This document shows, one piece after another, positions 24,900 to 33,612 of a stretch of 64,000 nucleotides of DNA. A program made the position numbers and the translations under genes. How positions within the stretch are numbered: position 1 is the first letter of the stretch; each line of letters starts with the position of its first letter. The notes below the pieces were generated by a model. That model was given only the letters and a program-made list of their open reading frames with translations, had not been told where the DNA came from and searched no databases. The DNA comes from Bacillus_AD sp047238185 (lineage in GTDB: Bacteria; Bacillota; Bacilli; Bacillales; DSM-1321): positions 248,001 through 312,000 of the forward strand of contig NZ_JBDFMI010000006.1 in assembly GCF_047238185.1 (NCBI RefSeq), given 5' to 3'.

Positions 24900-25153
24900 G
24901 TCTTATATTTCCTCCTCAATACGTACATTCACAGCTATATCTGTCCTAATTTTTTATTTTATCACATAATACTCCACTGTACTAACCACATATACAGAAA
25001 AATACCACAAAAAAAAGACCCAATAGCCTTATTATAATCTGTTATGAAGGTCGGATACAATCATAACTTCTCATTCCTGCAAAAAGGACTATTTTCGTTA
25101 CGTGACAGTCCCTTCCCCCTGCGAAACCACTACCTGTATGCATGGGCATGCAA

Positions 25154-25203
25154 AAGAACCCTGAAGCAGATGGAGCAAAACCTTTTTGCCTCAGAGCCCT
25201 TTT
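25154..25203 (-). terminator. Probable terminator of spoIIID
   Basis: On the minus strand, GGCTCTGAGGC can pair with GCTTCAGGGTT using several G-U pairs, followed by CTTTTG. It begins about 30 bases after the spoIIID stop. The stretch 24960-25150 contains a further weak inverted repeat, GTTATGA/TCATAAC at 25041-25067, with no identifiable role. Confidence 0.45.
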
Positions 25204-25233
25204 ATTAAGATATTCCCCTTTATACATTGCCTT

Positions 25234-25500
25234 TCATTGAACCGTTTCTTCTTCCGGTTTACGATACTTCATTTTTGTCGCTTCCCCTCCGCGCAAGTGG
25301 CGGATGGACTTGTGGTAATCCAGTATTTCTTTCACTTCATTGGCAAGCTCCGCATTAATGACAGGCAGCCTTTCCGTCAAGTCTTTATGGACAGTACTTT
25401 TGGATACGCCGAATTCTTTCGCAATGACGCGAACCGTTTTCTTTGTCTCCACGATATACTTGCCTATCTTGATCGTTCTTTCTTTGATGTAATCGTGCAC
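25234..25500 (-). CDS. spoIIID: Stage III sporulation transcriptional regulator SpoIIID
   Basis: An 88-aa DNA-binding protein of the mother cell that turns many sigma-E genes on or off. The N-terminal half is nearly identical to B. subtilis SpoIIID (MHDYIKERTIKIGKYIVETK, then the helix-turn-helix VRVIAKEFGVSKSTVHKDLTE). The basic C-terminal helix includes YHKSIRHLRGG. The tail is slightly shorter than in B. subtilis. It starts with GTG at 25500, 8 bases after GGGAGGT. Lies directly upstream of mbl and downstream of spoIIQ, as in B. subtilis. No confident sigma-E promoter could be marked. Confidence 0.96.
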   Translation of the reverse strand: MHDYIKERTIKIGKYIVETKKTVRVIAKEFGVSKSTVHKDLTERLPVINAELANEVKEILDYHKSIRHLRGGEATKMKYRKPEEETVQ

Positions 25501-25904
25501 ACCACTCGACCTCCCTAAGTTGGATGTGAGAAGTGTGAAATGAGATTCGCTTCTATGAGTTGATTAGCACCAGCTCTCCAAGTAAAAAAGAATATATAGT
25601 TCAAAATGACTTATGCGTTCAAACGATGACTCACCTCAATCACTCTCTTTATAAGGTTTGTAACAGTTTATTAGCTTGGGCGAGTGATTATGCACAAAAC
25701 GCGGAAGAAGGACAAGTGTTCAGCTGTTTTTTTCTCGAACGGGCACTCATCGTCCCTTCGCAATGTCCAGTGGACAGCCGGCTGCCAACGCCTAATGCCC
25801 ATCTTGTCGAAACCAGCCTTTTTCCAGCAAACCTCAACAATTCCCCGTCCAATAGTGTCCTATTTCCCAAGAAATTGACCAAAAAAAGAAAGAAACGTCG
25901 AAAA

Positions 25905-25992
25905 AACAAAAGCGGAAGGCGCCTGTTCAGCCCCGACCAGCTTAAGACGAGAATCTGACAAAGGCTGGGCTTTGCCTTTGAGGAGACTTGGT
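25905..25992 (+). repeat. Dispersed intergenic repeat, family A (3'-truncated copy)
   Basis: AAAAGCGGAAGGCGCCTGTT followed by CAGCCCCGACCAGCTTAAG matches the left half of the element at 10865-10990 and continues to an AAAGGC...GCCTTT hairpin. The right arm (GGGGCTGGCGCT) is missing. The interval 25501-26030 between spoIIID and spoIIQ holds this element and otherwise no supportable gene; plus-strand frames across it lack ribosome sites. Confidence 0.6.
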
Positions 25993-26030
25993 TTAAAGCA
26001 GTCATTCCAAACCAACAATATCCGGACAGC

Positions 26031-26063
26031 AAAAAAAGATTGCCCATGGGGGGACAATCTTTT
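26031..26063 (-). terminator. Intrinsic terminator of spoIIQ
   Basis: On the minus strand, AAAGATTG pairs with CAATCTTT around a C/G-rich loop and is followed by TTTT. It lies about 40 bases after the spoIIQ stop at 26103. Confidence 0.75.
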
Positions 26064-26102
26064 TATCATTTGTTTGCGCAGTAGGAATGCATTAATGGTT
26101 TT

Positions 26103-26951
26103 TTAGTTTTGACTATCCATATTTTGATTGTCTGCATTATTGTCTTGTTCAGAAGATGAATCCTCTGTAGATTTTTCTGATTTCTGATCTTCCTTAGACT
26201 TGGAGTCATCCGTTGAAGTGCTGTCTTTTGCTTGGTCTGTATCTACACTTTTGCTTTCCATCAATGCTGATACCGGCTTTTGGAAGTAATCGTTAGGATT
26301 GACAGCCACTGCATCTTTGCGGATTTCAAAATGTACATGGACTCCCGCTTCTTCATTCAACAGGCTTTGTCCAGCTTTAGCGATGACTTGTCCTTTTGTG
26401 ACAACATCGCCTTCTTCTACAGCGATATCAGTCACTGATTGATAAGAAGTAGTGATGCCTTTTCCGTGATCGATTTCAATGACATTTCCTAATAAAGAAT
26501 CATCTTTCACACTGACTACTTTACCGCTGACGGCTGCCGTAACATCGAATGATTTGCCATTTTTCATGGCAATGTCGATTCCTTTGTTCATGATGTATTT
26601 GTTGTCATAATATAAAAGTGCGCTTTCTTGTTCTTCTTTGCTTGCCTTATTGTCGTAAAACTCTTTTTTCACTACAACGTTTTCCTGGTTGGAAACCGGC
26701 ATTCCGAAGTTTTCAAGCTTACTGTTTACCTCGATCGCTTCTTGCTCTTTCCCTGGGGAAGTTTGCTCTATGCCATTTTTAGCGATATCGCCAGGAGTTG
26801 CTGAATCTTCCTTGTTATTTTGAAACCAAAGAACTGCTGTTAGTAGAATGGCTGCTGTTGCTAGATAAATGGCTGGTAATGCCCAACGCTTTGAAAGAAA
26901 ACGTCTCATTCCTGATTTTTGAGAAGTTCGTTTCTTTTCTTCCTCTCTCAT
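26103..26951 (-). CDS. spoIIQ: Stage II sporulation protein SpoIIQ
   Basis: A 282-aa forespore membrane protein that pairs with SpoIIIAH of the mother cell and forms the engulfment channel. Basic N-terminus, one membrane helix (about 24-42) and a LytM/M23 fold (about 125-220). The first metal-binding histidine of M23 peptidases is absent, since the motif reads NKGIDIAMKNG, while HVHFEIRKD is retained; B. subtilis SpoIIQ is also degenerate. The C-terminal 45 residues are a low-complexity acidic tail. The start at 26951 has GAGGTG 6 bases upstream. Forespore expression by sigma-F is supported by the upstream -10 element. Confidence 0.95.
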   Translation of the reverse strand: MREEEKKRTSQKSGMRRFLSKRWALPAIYLATAAILLTAVLWFQNNKEDSATPGDIAKNGIEQTSPGKEQEAIEVNSKLENFGMPVSNQENVVVKKEFYDNKASKEEQESALLYYDNKYIMNKGIDIAMKNGKSFDVTAAVSGKVVSVKDDSLLGNVIEIDHGKGITTSYQSVTDIAVEEGDVVTKGQVIAKAGQSLLNEEAGVHVHFEIRKDAVAVNPNDYFQKPVSALMESKSVDTDQAKDSTSTDDSKSKEDQKSEKSTEDSSSEQDNNADNQNMDSQN

Positions 26952-27017
26952 GTTTATCACCTCAGCAACCATTTTGAACAGATTTTTCTAAATATATACA
27001 TTTCCTTTAAAAATTTT

Positions 27018-27046
27018 TATTTTCACCGTTCATGCTACAATATGAA
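27018..27046 (-). promoter_or_regulatory. Probable sigma-F promoter of spoIIQ
   Basis: The minus strand has GGTGAAAATA (27018-27027), which fits the sigma-F -10 pattern GGnrAnAnTw at every position. The -35 candidate TTCATA stands about 13 bases upstream, shorter than the usual 15. About 70 bases precede the start codon. B. subtilis spoIIQ is sigma-F dependent, which supports the call. Confidence 0.5.
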
Positions 27047-27128
27047 GTGATCTCTTTTTCCACGGACATACAGCTTGTTTCATAGAAAGAGACTGTCATT
27101 ATATCTGGAAGGCTGTGTTTGAAAAGCT

Positions 27129-27554
27129 ATGAAAAAGACATTGCACTATCTTCTTTGGGCGCTTCCTATCATCTATATGATTGTCATATGGATACTCTCC
27201 AGCATCCCGAGCGATGCTTTAGTAGAGTTGCCCGATTCCAAGTGGGACCGCTTCTGGAAGGAAAGCATGCACCTGATTGAATTTGCTATACTCTACGGTT
27301 TGTTTGCGGTTGCTCTTGCTTCGAGCGGAAAGCTGACTAAGAAATCCAGCCTTATTGCGGCAGTTATCGCCATGGCTTACGGAGTGCTTGATGAATACCA
27401 TCAGTCATTCTACCCATACCGGTCTGCGACCCTCATTGATGTGGTGAAAGATTGGATCGGCGTCATTGCCGTTTGGGCACACGTACACTATCATTATGTC
27501 AAAAGAGAAAAAAGTGTACTCAATAAACTGGAACGCTACATGCAGCGCCCATAA
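27129..27554 (+). CDS. ywnJ: VanZ-family membrane protein (YwnJ-like)
   Basis: A 141-aa protein with about four hydrophobic segments (8-26, 50-68, 76-92, 105-125). Motifs W-I-L-S-S-I-P near the first helix, H-L-I-E-F, and G-V-L-D-E-Y-H-Q-S-F-Y-P-Y-R identify the VanZ family. VanZ homologues can give low-level teicoplanin resistance but most are of unknown role. The ribosome site before the ATG is weak. Divergent from spoIIQ and convergent with spoIID, the same place as B. subtilis ywnJ. Confidence 0.82.
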   Translation: MKKTLHYLLWALPIIYMIVIWILSSIPSDALVELPDSKWDRFWKESMHLIEFAILYGLFAVALASSGKLTKKSSLIAAVIAMAYGVLDEYHQSFYPYRSATLIDVVKDWIGVIAVWAHVHYHYVKREKSVLNKLERYMQRP

Positions 27555-27590
27555 AAAAAGCACCGCTCTTCAAGAGCCGGTGCTTTTTCA
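27555..27590. terminator. Bidirectional terminator between ywnJ and spoIID
   Basis: AAAAAGCACCG and CGGTGCTTTTT form a stem around CTCTTCAAGAGC. Flanking A- and T-runs allow use by the convergent genes ywnJ (+) and spoIID (-). Confidence 0.88.
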
Positions 27591-27594
27591 TTTT

Positions 27595-28629
27595 TCATTT
27601 TTGAGCGACATTCGGATTCATCAGGGAATCTGCAGAAGCAATTTGGATTCCTTTATAGTAATAATGGACGATATCCTTGTAGCTTTTCCCTTCTTTGGCC
27701 ATGCCGTCTGCGCCATATTGGCTCATCCCTACACCGTGCCCGTATCCTTTTGTAGAAATGATGATATTACTTCCCTTCCGCTTCCATGTAAAATCAGTTG
27801 AACGGAGATCCAATCGCTCCCTGATTGTTTTGCCGCTTAGGACCTTTCCGCCGAAGTCAACAGATGCAACCCGCTTCCCTGGCGTCCTGCCGATAATATT
27901 TCCCATATCGGCCCCATTCTTCATTTTAATGCCCAGTTTCTTCTCAAATTCCGCTGCTGTCATTACTTTCGTACTGGCGAACTTGGGAGATTCTTTATCC
28001 CAAGGGCTTGCAACACTTTTTAAATAAGGGGTAGCATTTTTCCAATAGGCCTCGGCATTTTCCGTGTAACCGTTGCTTGTTGAAAAAAAGAATGCGGTGA
28101 TTGGCTGTTGTTCATACGTTATGATTTCCCCTTTTGTCGCAAGGACTGCTTTAGCAACCTTCTTTATGTTCGCATCATATTTATCCATCCAGCTTTTTCT
28201 CAGCTCATCATTGCTTTTATATACCTGATCGCTGATCGTGTCCGTAACATCGGCACCTTTCAATGAAGCAGCTGCACCCTTTACTTTTTTATTCATAATA
28301 TAGGTACGCGCTGTGAGAGCCTGTGCTTTGAGAGCCTCCAATTCAAACTTTGCAGGCATTTCAGCAGCTACAACTCCCGCTACATATTTTTCAAGCGGCA
28401 GCTCCACCACTTTATCCGTTGACTTCCGCCATACCTTCACCTTTATATTGGAATCATCCAGTTCGGAGATTTGTACCTCCCCCGTTTTCTTTTGGCTGGG
28501 CGATCTTTCTCCCAAAATGCCTTTTTCCTGATTGTCCTTGTAGAACGGAAGCACCATGACTGCAGGTATTAGTACAGTTATAAGCGCTACAATCATCGTT
28601 AGCACGGCAATTGGTTTAATAGATTTCAA
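27595..28629 (-). CDS. spoIID: Stage II sporulation protein SpoIID
   Basis: A 344-aa peptidoglycan lytic transglycosylase acting with SpoIIP and SpoIIM in septal-wall thinning and engulfment. An N-terminal membrane helix (about 8-27) is followed by the SpoIID domain. The catalytic glutamate lies in VVAAEMPAKFELEALKAQA (E of AAEMP, about residue 88), and the C-terminal GYGHGVGMSQYGADGMAKEG is characteristic. The chosen TTG start at 28629 has GAGGGAGG 8 bases before it and matches the length of B. subtilis SpoIID; the longer ATG frame (28659) has no site. Confidence 0.94.
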   Translation of the reverse strand: MKSIKPIAVLTMIVALITVLIPAVMVLPFYKDNQEKGILGERSPSQKKTGEVQISELDDSNIKVKVWRKSTDKVVELPLEKYVAGVVAAEMPAKFELEALKAQALTARTYIMNKKVKGAAASLKGADVTDTISDQVYKSNDELRKSWMDKYDANIKKVAKAVLATKGEIITYEQQPITAFFFSTSNGYTENAEAYWKNATPYLKSVASPWDKESPKFASTKVMTAAEFEKKLGIKMKNGADMGNIIGRTPGKRVASVDFGGKVLSGKTIRERLDLRSTDFTWKRKGSNIIISTKGYGHGVGMSQYGADGMAKEGKSYKDIVHYYYKGIQIASADSLMNPNVAQK

Positions 28630-28665
28630 CTTATCGGCCTCCCTCTTAATCTGTCTCACTATACA

Positions 28666-28694
28666 ATAGTATGGCAGCCGGGACTTTTTTATGT
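28666..28694 (-). promoter_or_regulatory. Probable sigma-E promoter of spoIID
   Basis: On the minus strand, ACATAAA (28688-28694), 14 bases and CATACTAT (28666-28673) match the sigma-E pattern (-35 with ATA, -10 CATACAnT, 13-15 bases apart). It is 37 bases before the TTG start. B. subtilis spoIID is sigma-E controlled. Confidence 0.6.
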
Positions 28695-28861
28695 CCTTTT
28701 TCGGTAAGGGAAAAATAGCGCTATGGAACTCTGCTAGATTTGTAAGGCTGGGAACGCCACCTGTTCAGTGGCACAGCTTAAAAGCTTGAGGAGATGGATG
28801 GATGATGAAAAATATCGTCTTATCGCTACCGGAGCAGTCACAAAATAATCTTGAATCATAC

Positions 28862-28897
28862 AAAAAAACCGGATGGATCACCCATCCGGTTTTTTCT
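28862..28897 (-). terminator. Intrinsic terminator of murA
   Basis: AAACCGGATGG and CCATCCGGTTTTTT form an 11-bp stem around GTGAT on the minus strand, followed by T residues. It is 11 bases after the murA stop. The 28700-28860 stretch contains a weakly family-A-like sequence but no gene. Confidence 0.88.
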
Positions 28898-28907
28898 ATA
28901 TTCAGTA

Positions 28908-30206
28908 TTATGCCTTGATTTCAGCTACCATGCTTCCTGAATTCATATCTTCGTTGATACGCTCGATATCGGCGCCAAGAGCCGCTAATTTACCGTGGAA
29001 ATTTACATATCCGCGATCCAAATGTTTAAGCTCAGTTACGCGCGTAACACCTTCTGCTACAAGTCCTGTCAGGATTAATGCCGCAGCTGCACGCAAATCT
29101 GTTGCAGCCACTTCAGCACCTTGAAGATCAGAAGGTCCATTGATAATTGTAGAGCGTCCTTCGATTTTAATCTCCGCATTCATGCGGCGGAATTCTTCCA
29201 CATGCATAAAACGGTTTTCGAAAACTGTTTCAGTAATCATGCCTGTTCCTTCAGCTTTCAGCAGCAATGCCATCATTTGCGATTGCATATCTGTAGGAAA
29301 GCCAGGATGCGGCATAGTCTTAATATCGACAGCTTTTAAATGTTTTGGTCCTTTAACGCGTAAACCGTCTTCTTCTTCCGTAATATCAACGCCCATTTCC
29401 TGCATTTTGGCAATCAGGGAAGTTAAGTGCTCAGCTACTGCGCCTCTAACCAATACATCGCCTTCTGTAATGGCTGCAGCGACCATGAAGGTACCTGCTT
29501 CAATACGGTCAGGGATGATGGCATGAGTAGTTCCTGATAATGATTCAACGCCTTCAATGCGGATAGTTGCCGTTCCCGCACCTCTTACTTTAGCGCCCAT
29601 CTTGTTCAAAAGGTTTGCCAAATCAACGATTTCCGGTTCTTTAGCAGCGTTTTCAAGCGTAGTTGTCCCTTCAGCAAGAGTTGCTGCCATCATAATGTTT
29701 TCAGTTGCGCCAACACTTGGGAAATCCAAGTAAATTTTAGCGCCATGTAATTTTCCGTCTGCTTCCGCTTCAATAAAGCCGTTCCCGACTTTCACTTTAG
29801 CGCCCATTGCTTCAAAGCCTTTCAAGTGCTGATCCAACGGACGGGAGCCAATTGCACAGCCGCCGGGCAATGCTACACGGGCTTTTCCGTTACGAGCCAA
29901 AAGTGAGCCCATAACCAAAACAGATGCGCGCATTTTTCGTACATATTCAAACGGTGCTTCTACAAATAGCTCTCTTGATGCATCTACAGTGATCATATTA
30001 TTGTCAAATGCTACATCAGCATTCAAGTTGCGTAATACTTCATTAATCGTAAATACATCGGAGAGAGTAGGCACGTCTTTAATAACGCATTTACCATTGC
30101 TTGCTAATAATGTTGCAGCGATAACAGGCAGTACGGAGTTTTTAGCTCCTTCAATCTTGACAGCTCCAGTCAGTCTGTTTCCGCCGCGGACGATGATCTT
30201 TTCCAA
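28908..30206 (-). CDS. murA: UDP-N-acetylglucosamine 1-carboxyvinyltransferase MurA
   Basis: A 432-aa cytoplasmic enzyme for the first committed step of peptidoglycan synthesis, transferring enolpyruvate from PEP to UDP-GlcNAc. It begins MEKIIVRGGNRLTGAVKIEG. The catalytic, fosfomycin-sensitive cysteine is in ALPGGCAIGSRPLDQHL (about C116), with R and D residues of the EPSP-synthase fold in GFPTDMQSQMMAL. Position between ywmB and spoIID corresponds to B. subtilis murAA, the essential copy. Upstream GGAGGGGA ribosome site. Confidence 0.97.
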   Translation of the reverse strand: MEKIIVRGGNRLTGAVKIEGAKNSVLPVIAATLLASNGKCVIKDVPTLSDVFTINEVLRNLNADVAFDNNMITVDASRELFVEAPFEYVRKMRASVLVMGSLLARNGKARVALPGGCAIGSRPLDQHLKGFEAMGAKVKVGNGFIEAEADGKLHGAKIYLDFPSVGATENIMMAATLAEGTTTLENAAKEPEIVDLANLLNKMGAKVRGAGTATIRIEGVESLSGTTHAIIPDRIEAGTFMVAAAITEGDVLVRGAVAEHLTSLIAKMQEMGVDITEEEDGLRVKGPKHLKAVDIKTMPHPGFPTDMQSQMMALLLKAEGTGMITETVFENRFMHVEEFRRMNAEIKIEGRSTIINGPSDLQGAEVAATDLRAAAALILTGLVAEGVTRVTELKHLDRGYVNFHGKLAALGADIERINEDMNSGSMVAEIKA

Positions 30207-30238
30207 AAGTATTCCCCTCCGCGTCCAATTTCTCTATA

Positions 30239-30970
30239 TTAATATTCAAATGTTATGATGGGTGTGCCAATTACAAAAGAAGTACTTGCGCCCAATCCAT
30301 CAGATCTCATGGCTAATTGTAAGTTGTATTGTTTACTGACATATGTTTGCTTGAATAGTGATGATTTCGCAGTGACGGAAATAAAATGATGCTCTTTCAA
30401 GCTTTCTATTTCGTTTGCCTTGAAATCTTTCATCCAGGCATTTATCCTAGAAGTTAAAACCTCATCAATAGTATCATTGATGCTACCCTTGATACAAGTG
30501 AAAATTGTGGTATTTCGCTTGAATAAAACTTTCTTCCTGCTTTGTACGCGCTCGTTGACATCTTTCTCCCAACCCGGCCATACAACTGTTCCTTGCATTT
30601 CATATGTAATATATGATTCCTCTGTGCGATTGTGCGCAGAAGCAACCGTTACAGTCTCCGTATAGCGACTGTCCGACTTCATTCCTACGGCAACCAGTTT
30701 AGTAGACTGTTTCATGATATTCCACTTGAAATCAGGAAATGTTCTTTTCATTTGGTTAATTTGCTCATTAAATTCATTTTCATCGGAGATAGAGACCAAT
30801 AACTCTCTAGCTGTAAGCGACCATCCCTCTACTTTTGCGTCTTTTTTATCTTTCAATATGCTATAAATCTGATCTAGATCAGACTTACCGCCCATAGCTT
30901 CAGTCGTTATATTCCCAACGCTACCAATTATCAAACCCAATAAGGCTGCATACAAGAAAATTTTCTTCAT
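30239..30970 (-). CDS. ywmB: YwmB-family secreted protein (DUF1779)
   Basis: A 243-aa protein with a signal peptide or N-terminal anchor (about 1-26, MKKIFLYAALLGLIIGSVG). The mature part has the alternating beta/alpha pattern of the YwmB family (TATA-box-binding-protein-like fold), with WSLTARELL and VTVASAHNRTEESYITYEMQG as visible features. Function is not known; in B. subtilis it lies directly upstream of murAA as here. It is 32 bases from the murA start with no terminator between, so co-transcription with murA is likely. Confidence 0.85.
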   Translation of the reverse strand: MKKIFLYAALLGLIIGSVGNITTEAMGGKSDLDQIYSILKDKKDAKVEGWSLTARELLVSISDENEFNEQINQMKRTFPDFKWNIMKQSTKLVAVGMKSDSRYTETVTVASAHNRTEESYITYEMQGTVVWPGWEKDVNERVQSRKKVLFKRNTTIFTCIKGSINDTIDEVLTSRINAWMKDFKANEIESLKEHHFISVTAKSSLFKQTYVSKQYNLQLAMRSDGLGASTSFVIGTPIITFEY

Positions 30971-31118
30971 CCTTTATCCTCCCCGCACAGAACTGTTAAA
31001 CAGTTTTGCCGTAAAAGGGAGCAATTATACCTTATGATTCTACTAATCTGGGAGATTGATATGTTAAAAAAAGCACAATACCAAAGATACGTGGTTATAC
31101 ATCCGACCTTGCTGCTGA

Positions 31119-31355
31119 TTATCGAAATAGAAAAGGCAATTGTCTGGACCATGATAAATAATCCAGGAAGAATGTACTTACCAAAGTTCCAATGGCAATC
31201 GTCAATAAGATAAACAGCACTCTTGCTTGAACGACTCTATTGCCACGAAGCAATTTTTCAAAATGTAACGCCTGGAGAGCCCACCAAGTGATCGCAATGA
31301 AAAAAAGATGCGAGATAATACCAAGCATCGCTTGTTGTCCTAAATTTGCAAACAT
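31119..31355 (-). CDS. ywzB: DUF1146-family membrane protein (YwzB-like)
   Basis: A 78-aa protein with two membrane helices (about 9-28 and 45-66). W-W-A-L-Q-A-L near the first helix and the F-L-D-Y-L-S-W-S end are typical of this small bacillar family. AAGGAGGA lies 9 bases before the ATG. B. subtilis ywzB also stands between the energy-metabolism cluster and ywmB. Function unknown. Confidence 0.82.
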   Translation of the reverse strand: MFANLGQQAMLGIISHLFFIAITWWALQALHFEKLLRGNRVVQARVLFILLTIAIGTLVSTFFLDYLSWSRQLPFLFR

Positions 31356-31507
31356 GCCGGCTTCCTCCTTTTTCGAACTCCACCTTCCATTTTACCATAT
31401 ATGGCACTTAACAGAAGAAGAAATTCACTAAGGCGTTCAAACATTGCAATAATTTCCAAATACCAACCTATATATTATATAAAGAATTGGACCGCTAGTA
31501 AACAAAA

Positions 31508-31549
31508 TACTTTTTGTTTTTTTAAAAAAGGGAGAAAAAACAAAAAGTA
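31508..31549. repeat. AT-rich inverted repeat
   Basis: TACTTTTTGTTTTTT pairs with AAAAAACAAAAAGTA, a 15-bp stem with a 12-base loop. It may reinforce termination after trpA or affect the promoter of the DUF1146 gene. Confidence 0.5.
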
Positions 31550-31585
31550 AGCGCATTCTCTGATTTTCATCCTATATGTCAATCA

Positions 31586-31624
31586 AAAAAAGAGTTCTGC
31601 CTATGAAGCAAAACTCTCTTTTTT
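31586..31624 (-). terminator. Intrinsic terminator of the trp operon
   Basis: On the minus strand, GAGTTTTGC-TTCATAG-GCAGAACTC (one G-U pair) is followed by TTTTTTT. It begins right at the trpA stop region. Confidence 0.85.
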
Positions 31625-32413
31625 TCATTTTGGATGAATCGTATAATCGGCAGCCGCTTGTATAAGATCGCTGATTTTTCCGTCTTCCCCTGCTTGCAAA
31701 TAGCGGATCATTTGGCTTCCCACTATTACCCCATCGCATACTTCCCCCATCTCCCTTACTTGCTTCGGCCCAGAAATGCCAAATCCGGCCAACACAGGGA
31801 TTTTGCTGATTGCCTTCAGTTTCCGGATATAGTCCGTCGAATGTTCTTCTAGCTGTGATCTCGCCCCTGTGACACCTCTAACGGTTACCGCATACAGAAA
31901 TCCTTCTGCCCCTTCCGCCAATTGTTTCAAACGCTGCTCAGGGCTCATAATGGACGCCAGCCGGATTAAATCAATTTGGTACGGCTGCAAATACGGCTTG
32001 ATTTCATGCTCTTCTTCCAATGGAAGGTCAGGAATGATGCAACCGTCTATTCCCAAAGAGGAGCATTCCTTCGCAAAAGCTTCCACGCCAAACGCTATAA
32101 TCGGATTCAGGTATGTCATAAATAGCAATGGAATCGAAACCGTCTCCCTCACATTCTTCAACACGCCGAATATTCCCTTTAAGGACGTCCCTTCCCTCAG
32201 CGCTCTCATTCCTGCTTCCTGTATGACCGGACCATCCGCTGCAGGATCTGAAAAAGGAATGCCGATTTCAATCATAGTCGCCCCAGCCGCCTGCATTTTT
32301 TCTAATGTCGGAATGAGTTGATGCAAGCCTCCATCCCCAGCCATTATATAAGGAACAAAGCATTTCCCCCCGGAAGAAATAACTTGCCGGATTGCTTCCT
32401 TAATCATACTCAT
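31625..32413 (-). CDS. trpA: Tryptophan synthase alpha chain
   Basis: A 262-aa TIM-barrel enzyme that cleaves indole-3-glycerol phosphate to indole and glyceraldehyde 3-phosphate. The catalytic E lies in MIEIGIPFSDPAADGP (about residue 48) and the catalytic D in the same motif (SDPAADGP). The chosen ATG (32413) overlaps the trpB stop as ATGA with GGAGG 9 bases upstream, so the translated start is coupled; the longer frame is an artefact of trpB. It is the last gene of the operon and forms the alpha2-beta2 complex with TrpB. Confidence 0.96.
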   Translation of the reverse strand: MSMIKEAIRQVISSGGKCFVPYIMAGDGGLHQLIPTLEKMQAAGATMIEIGIPFSDPAADGPVIQEAGMRALREGTSLKGIFGVLKNVRETVSIPLLFMTYLNPIIAFGVEAFAKECSSLGIDGCIIPDLPLEEEHEIKPYLQPYQIDLIRLASIMSPEQRLKQLAEGAEGFLYAVTVRGVTGARSQLEEHSTDYIRKLKAISKIPVLAGFGISGPKQVREMGEVCDGVIVGSQMIRYLQAGEDGKISDLIQAAADYTIHPK

Positions 32414-33612
32414 TCTTTCCCACCTCCAAGATACTGTTTTACCGCTTCCACGTCTTTGTCGCCCCTTCCGGACAAACAAACCACTACACTCTCTTCTGGT
32501 TTCATCATTCCGGCGAGCTTCAGTCCATGTGCGACGGCGTGGGCACTCTCGAGCGCCGGGATGATTCCCTCGGTGCGGCAAAGCAATTGCAATGATTCCA
32601 GCGCTTCATCGTCTGTAACAGATGTATATTGGACCCTGCCATCATCCTTCAAAAAACTATGCTCCGGACCTACTCCCGGGTAATCAAGACCGGCCGATAC
32701 ACTATGCGCTTCGATCACTTGCCCCTCCTCATCCTGGAGTAAATACATCTTAGCCCCATGAAGTACACCCGTCTTTCCTTTCGTTAAAGAAGCGGCATGG
32801 AAAGGTGTATCCAGTCCTTTTCCGGCTGCTTCCACCCCAATGAGCGCAACCTCTTCATCCTCCAGAAATGGATAAAACATCCCCATCGCATTCGAGCCGC
32901 CCCCGATACAAGCAACGATAGCGTCAGGAAGCCGGCCGGCCTTTTCTCTAAATTGCACCTTCGTTTCCTTTCCGATTACACTTTGAAAATCACGGACTAT
33001 TTGCGGAAAAGGATGGGGCCCTAATACAGAACCAATCAAATAATGGGTATCATCCACATGTGCTGTCCAATAGCGAAGCGCTTCATTCGTTGCATCCTTC
33101 AAGGTAGAGCTGCCTTGCTCAACCGAGATGACAGTGGCGCCAAGCATCTCCATCCGAAAAACATTGAGCTTCTGCCGCTTGATATCCTCCGCTCCCATGA
33201 ATACGATGCATTCCAGATCCAACAAAGCAGCAACCGTTGCTGTCGCTACTCCATGCTGGCCGGCTCCTGTTTCAGCAATCACCTTCGTCTTTCCCATTCG
33301 TTTCGTCAGCAGCGCTTGCCCAATTGTATTATTGATTTTATGGGCTCCTGTATGGTTCAAGTCTTCACGCTTCAAATAGATTCGGGCCCCTCCCCCATGG
33401 CGGGTTAACCGCTCCGCATAATATAAAGGCGTTTCCCTTCCTACATATTCCTTTAAATAGTAATCCAGCTCCTCCAAAAAGGAGGGATCCTCTAGAGCCT
33501 TCCTATATTCAGCCTCTAATTGAAAAACAGCTTCCATCAGGGTTTCCGGTATAAAGCGTCCTCCATAAATGCCGTAACGCCCTTCTTTGCTTGGTAAAGA
33601 ATAAGTTCCCAT
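32410..33612 (-). CDS. trpB: Tryptophan synthase beta chain
   Basis: A 400-aa PLP enzyme that joins indole and serine to tryptophan. The PLP lysine lies in LKREDLNHTGAHKINN (about K88), and the phosphate loop is CIGGGSNAMGMF. It starts MGTYSLPSKEGRYG at 33612, where TAATG overlaps the trpF stop with GGAGC upstream. The N-terminus and length match the standard TrpB1 type that pairs with TrpA rather than the stand-alone TrpB2. Confidence 0.97.
   Translation of the reverse strand: MGTYSLPSKEGRYGIYGGRFIPETLMEAVFQLEAEYRKALEDPSFLEELDYYLKEYVGRETPLYYAERLTRHGGGARIYLKREDLNHTGAHKINNTIGQALLTKRMGKTKVIAETGAGQHGVATATVAALLDLECIVFMGAEDIKRQKLNVFRMEMLGATVISVEQGSSTLKDATNEALRYWTAHVDDTHYLIGSVLGPHPFPQIVRDFQSVIGKETKVQFREKAGRLPDAIVACIGGGSNAMGMFYPFLEDEEVALIGVEAAGKGLDTPFHAASLTKGKTGVLHGAKMYLLQDEEGQVIEAHSVSAGLDYPGVGPEHSFLKDDGRVQYTSVTDDEALESLQLLCRTEGIIPALESAHAVAHGLKLAGMMKPEESVVVCLSGRGDKDVEAVKQYLGGGKE

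Noticed and set aside
25560..25958. Plus-strand ORF of 132 codons between spoIIID and spoIIQ
   Set aside because: No ribosome site, biased composition, and it runs into a dispersed repeat.
28715..28805. Third copy of dispersed repeat family A
   Set aside because: Only short words such as CCTGTTCAG and CAGCTTAA match, and the paired arms are missing.
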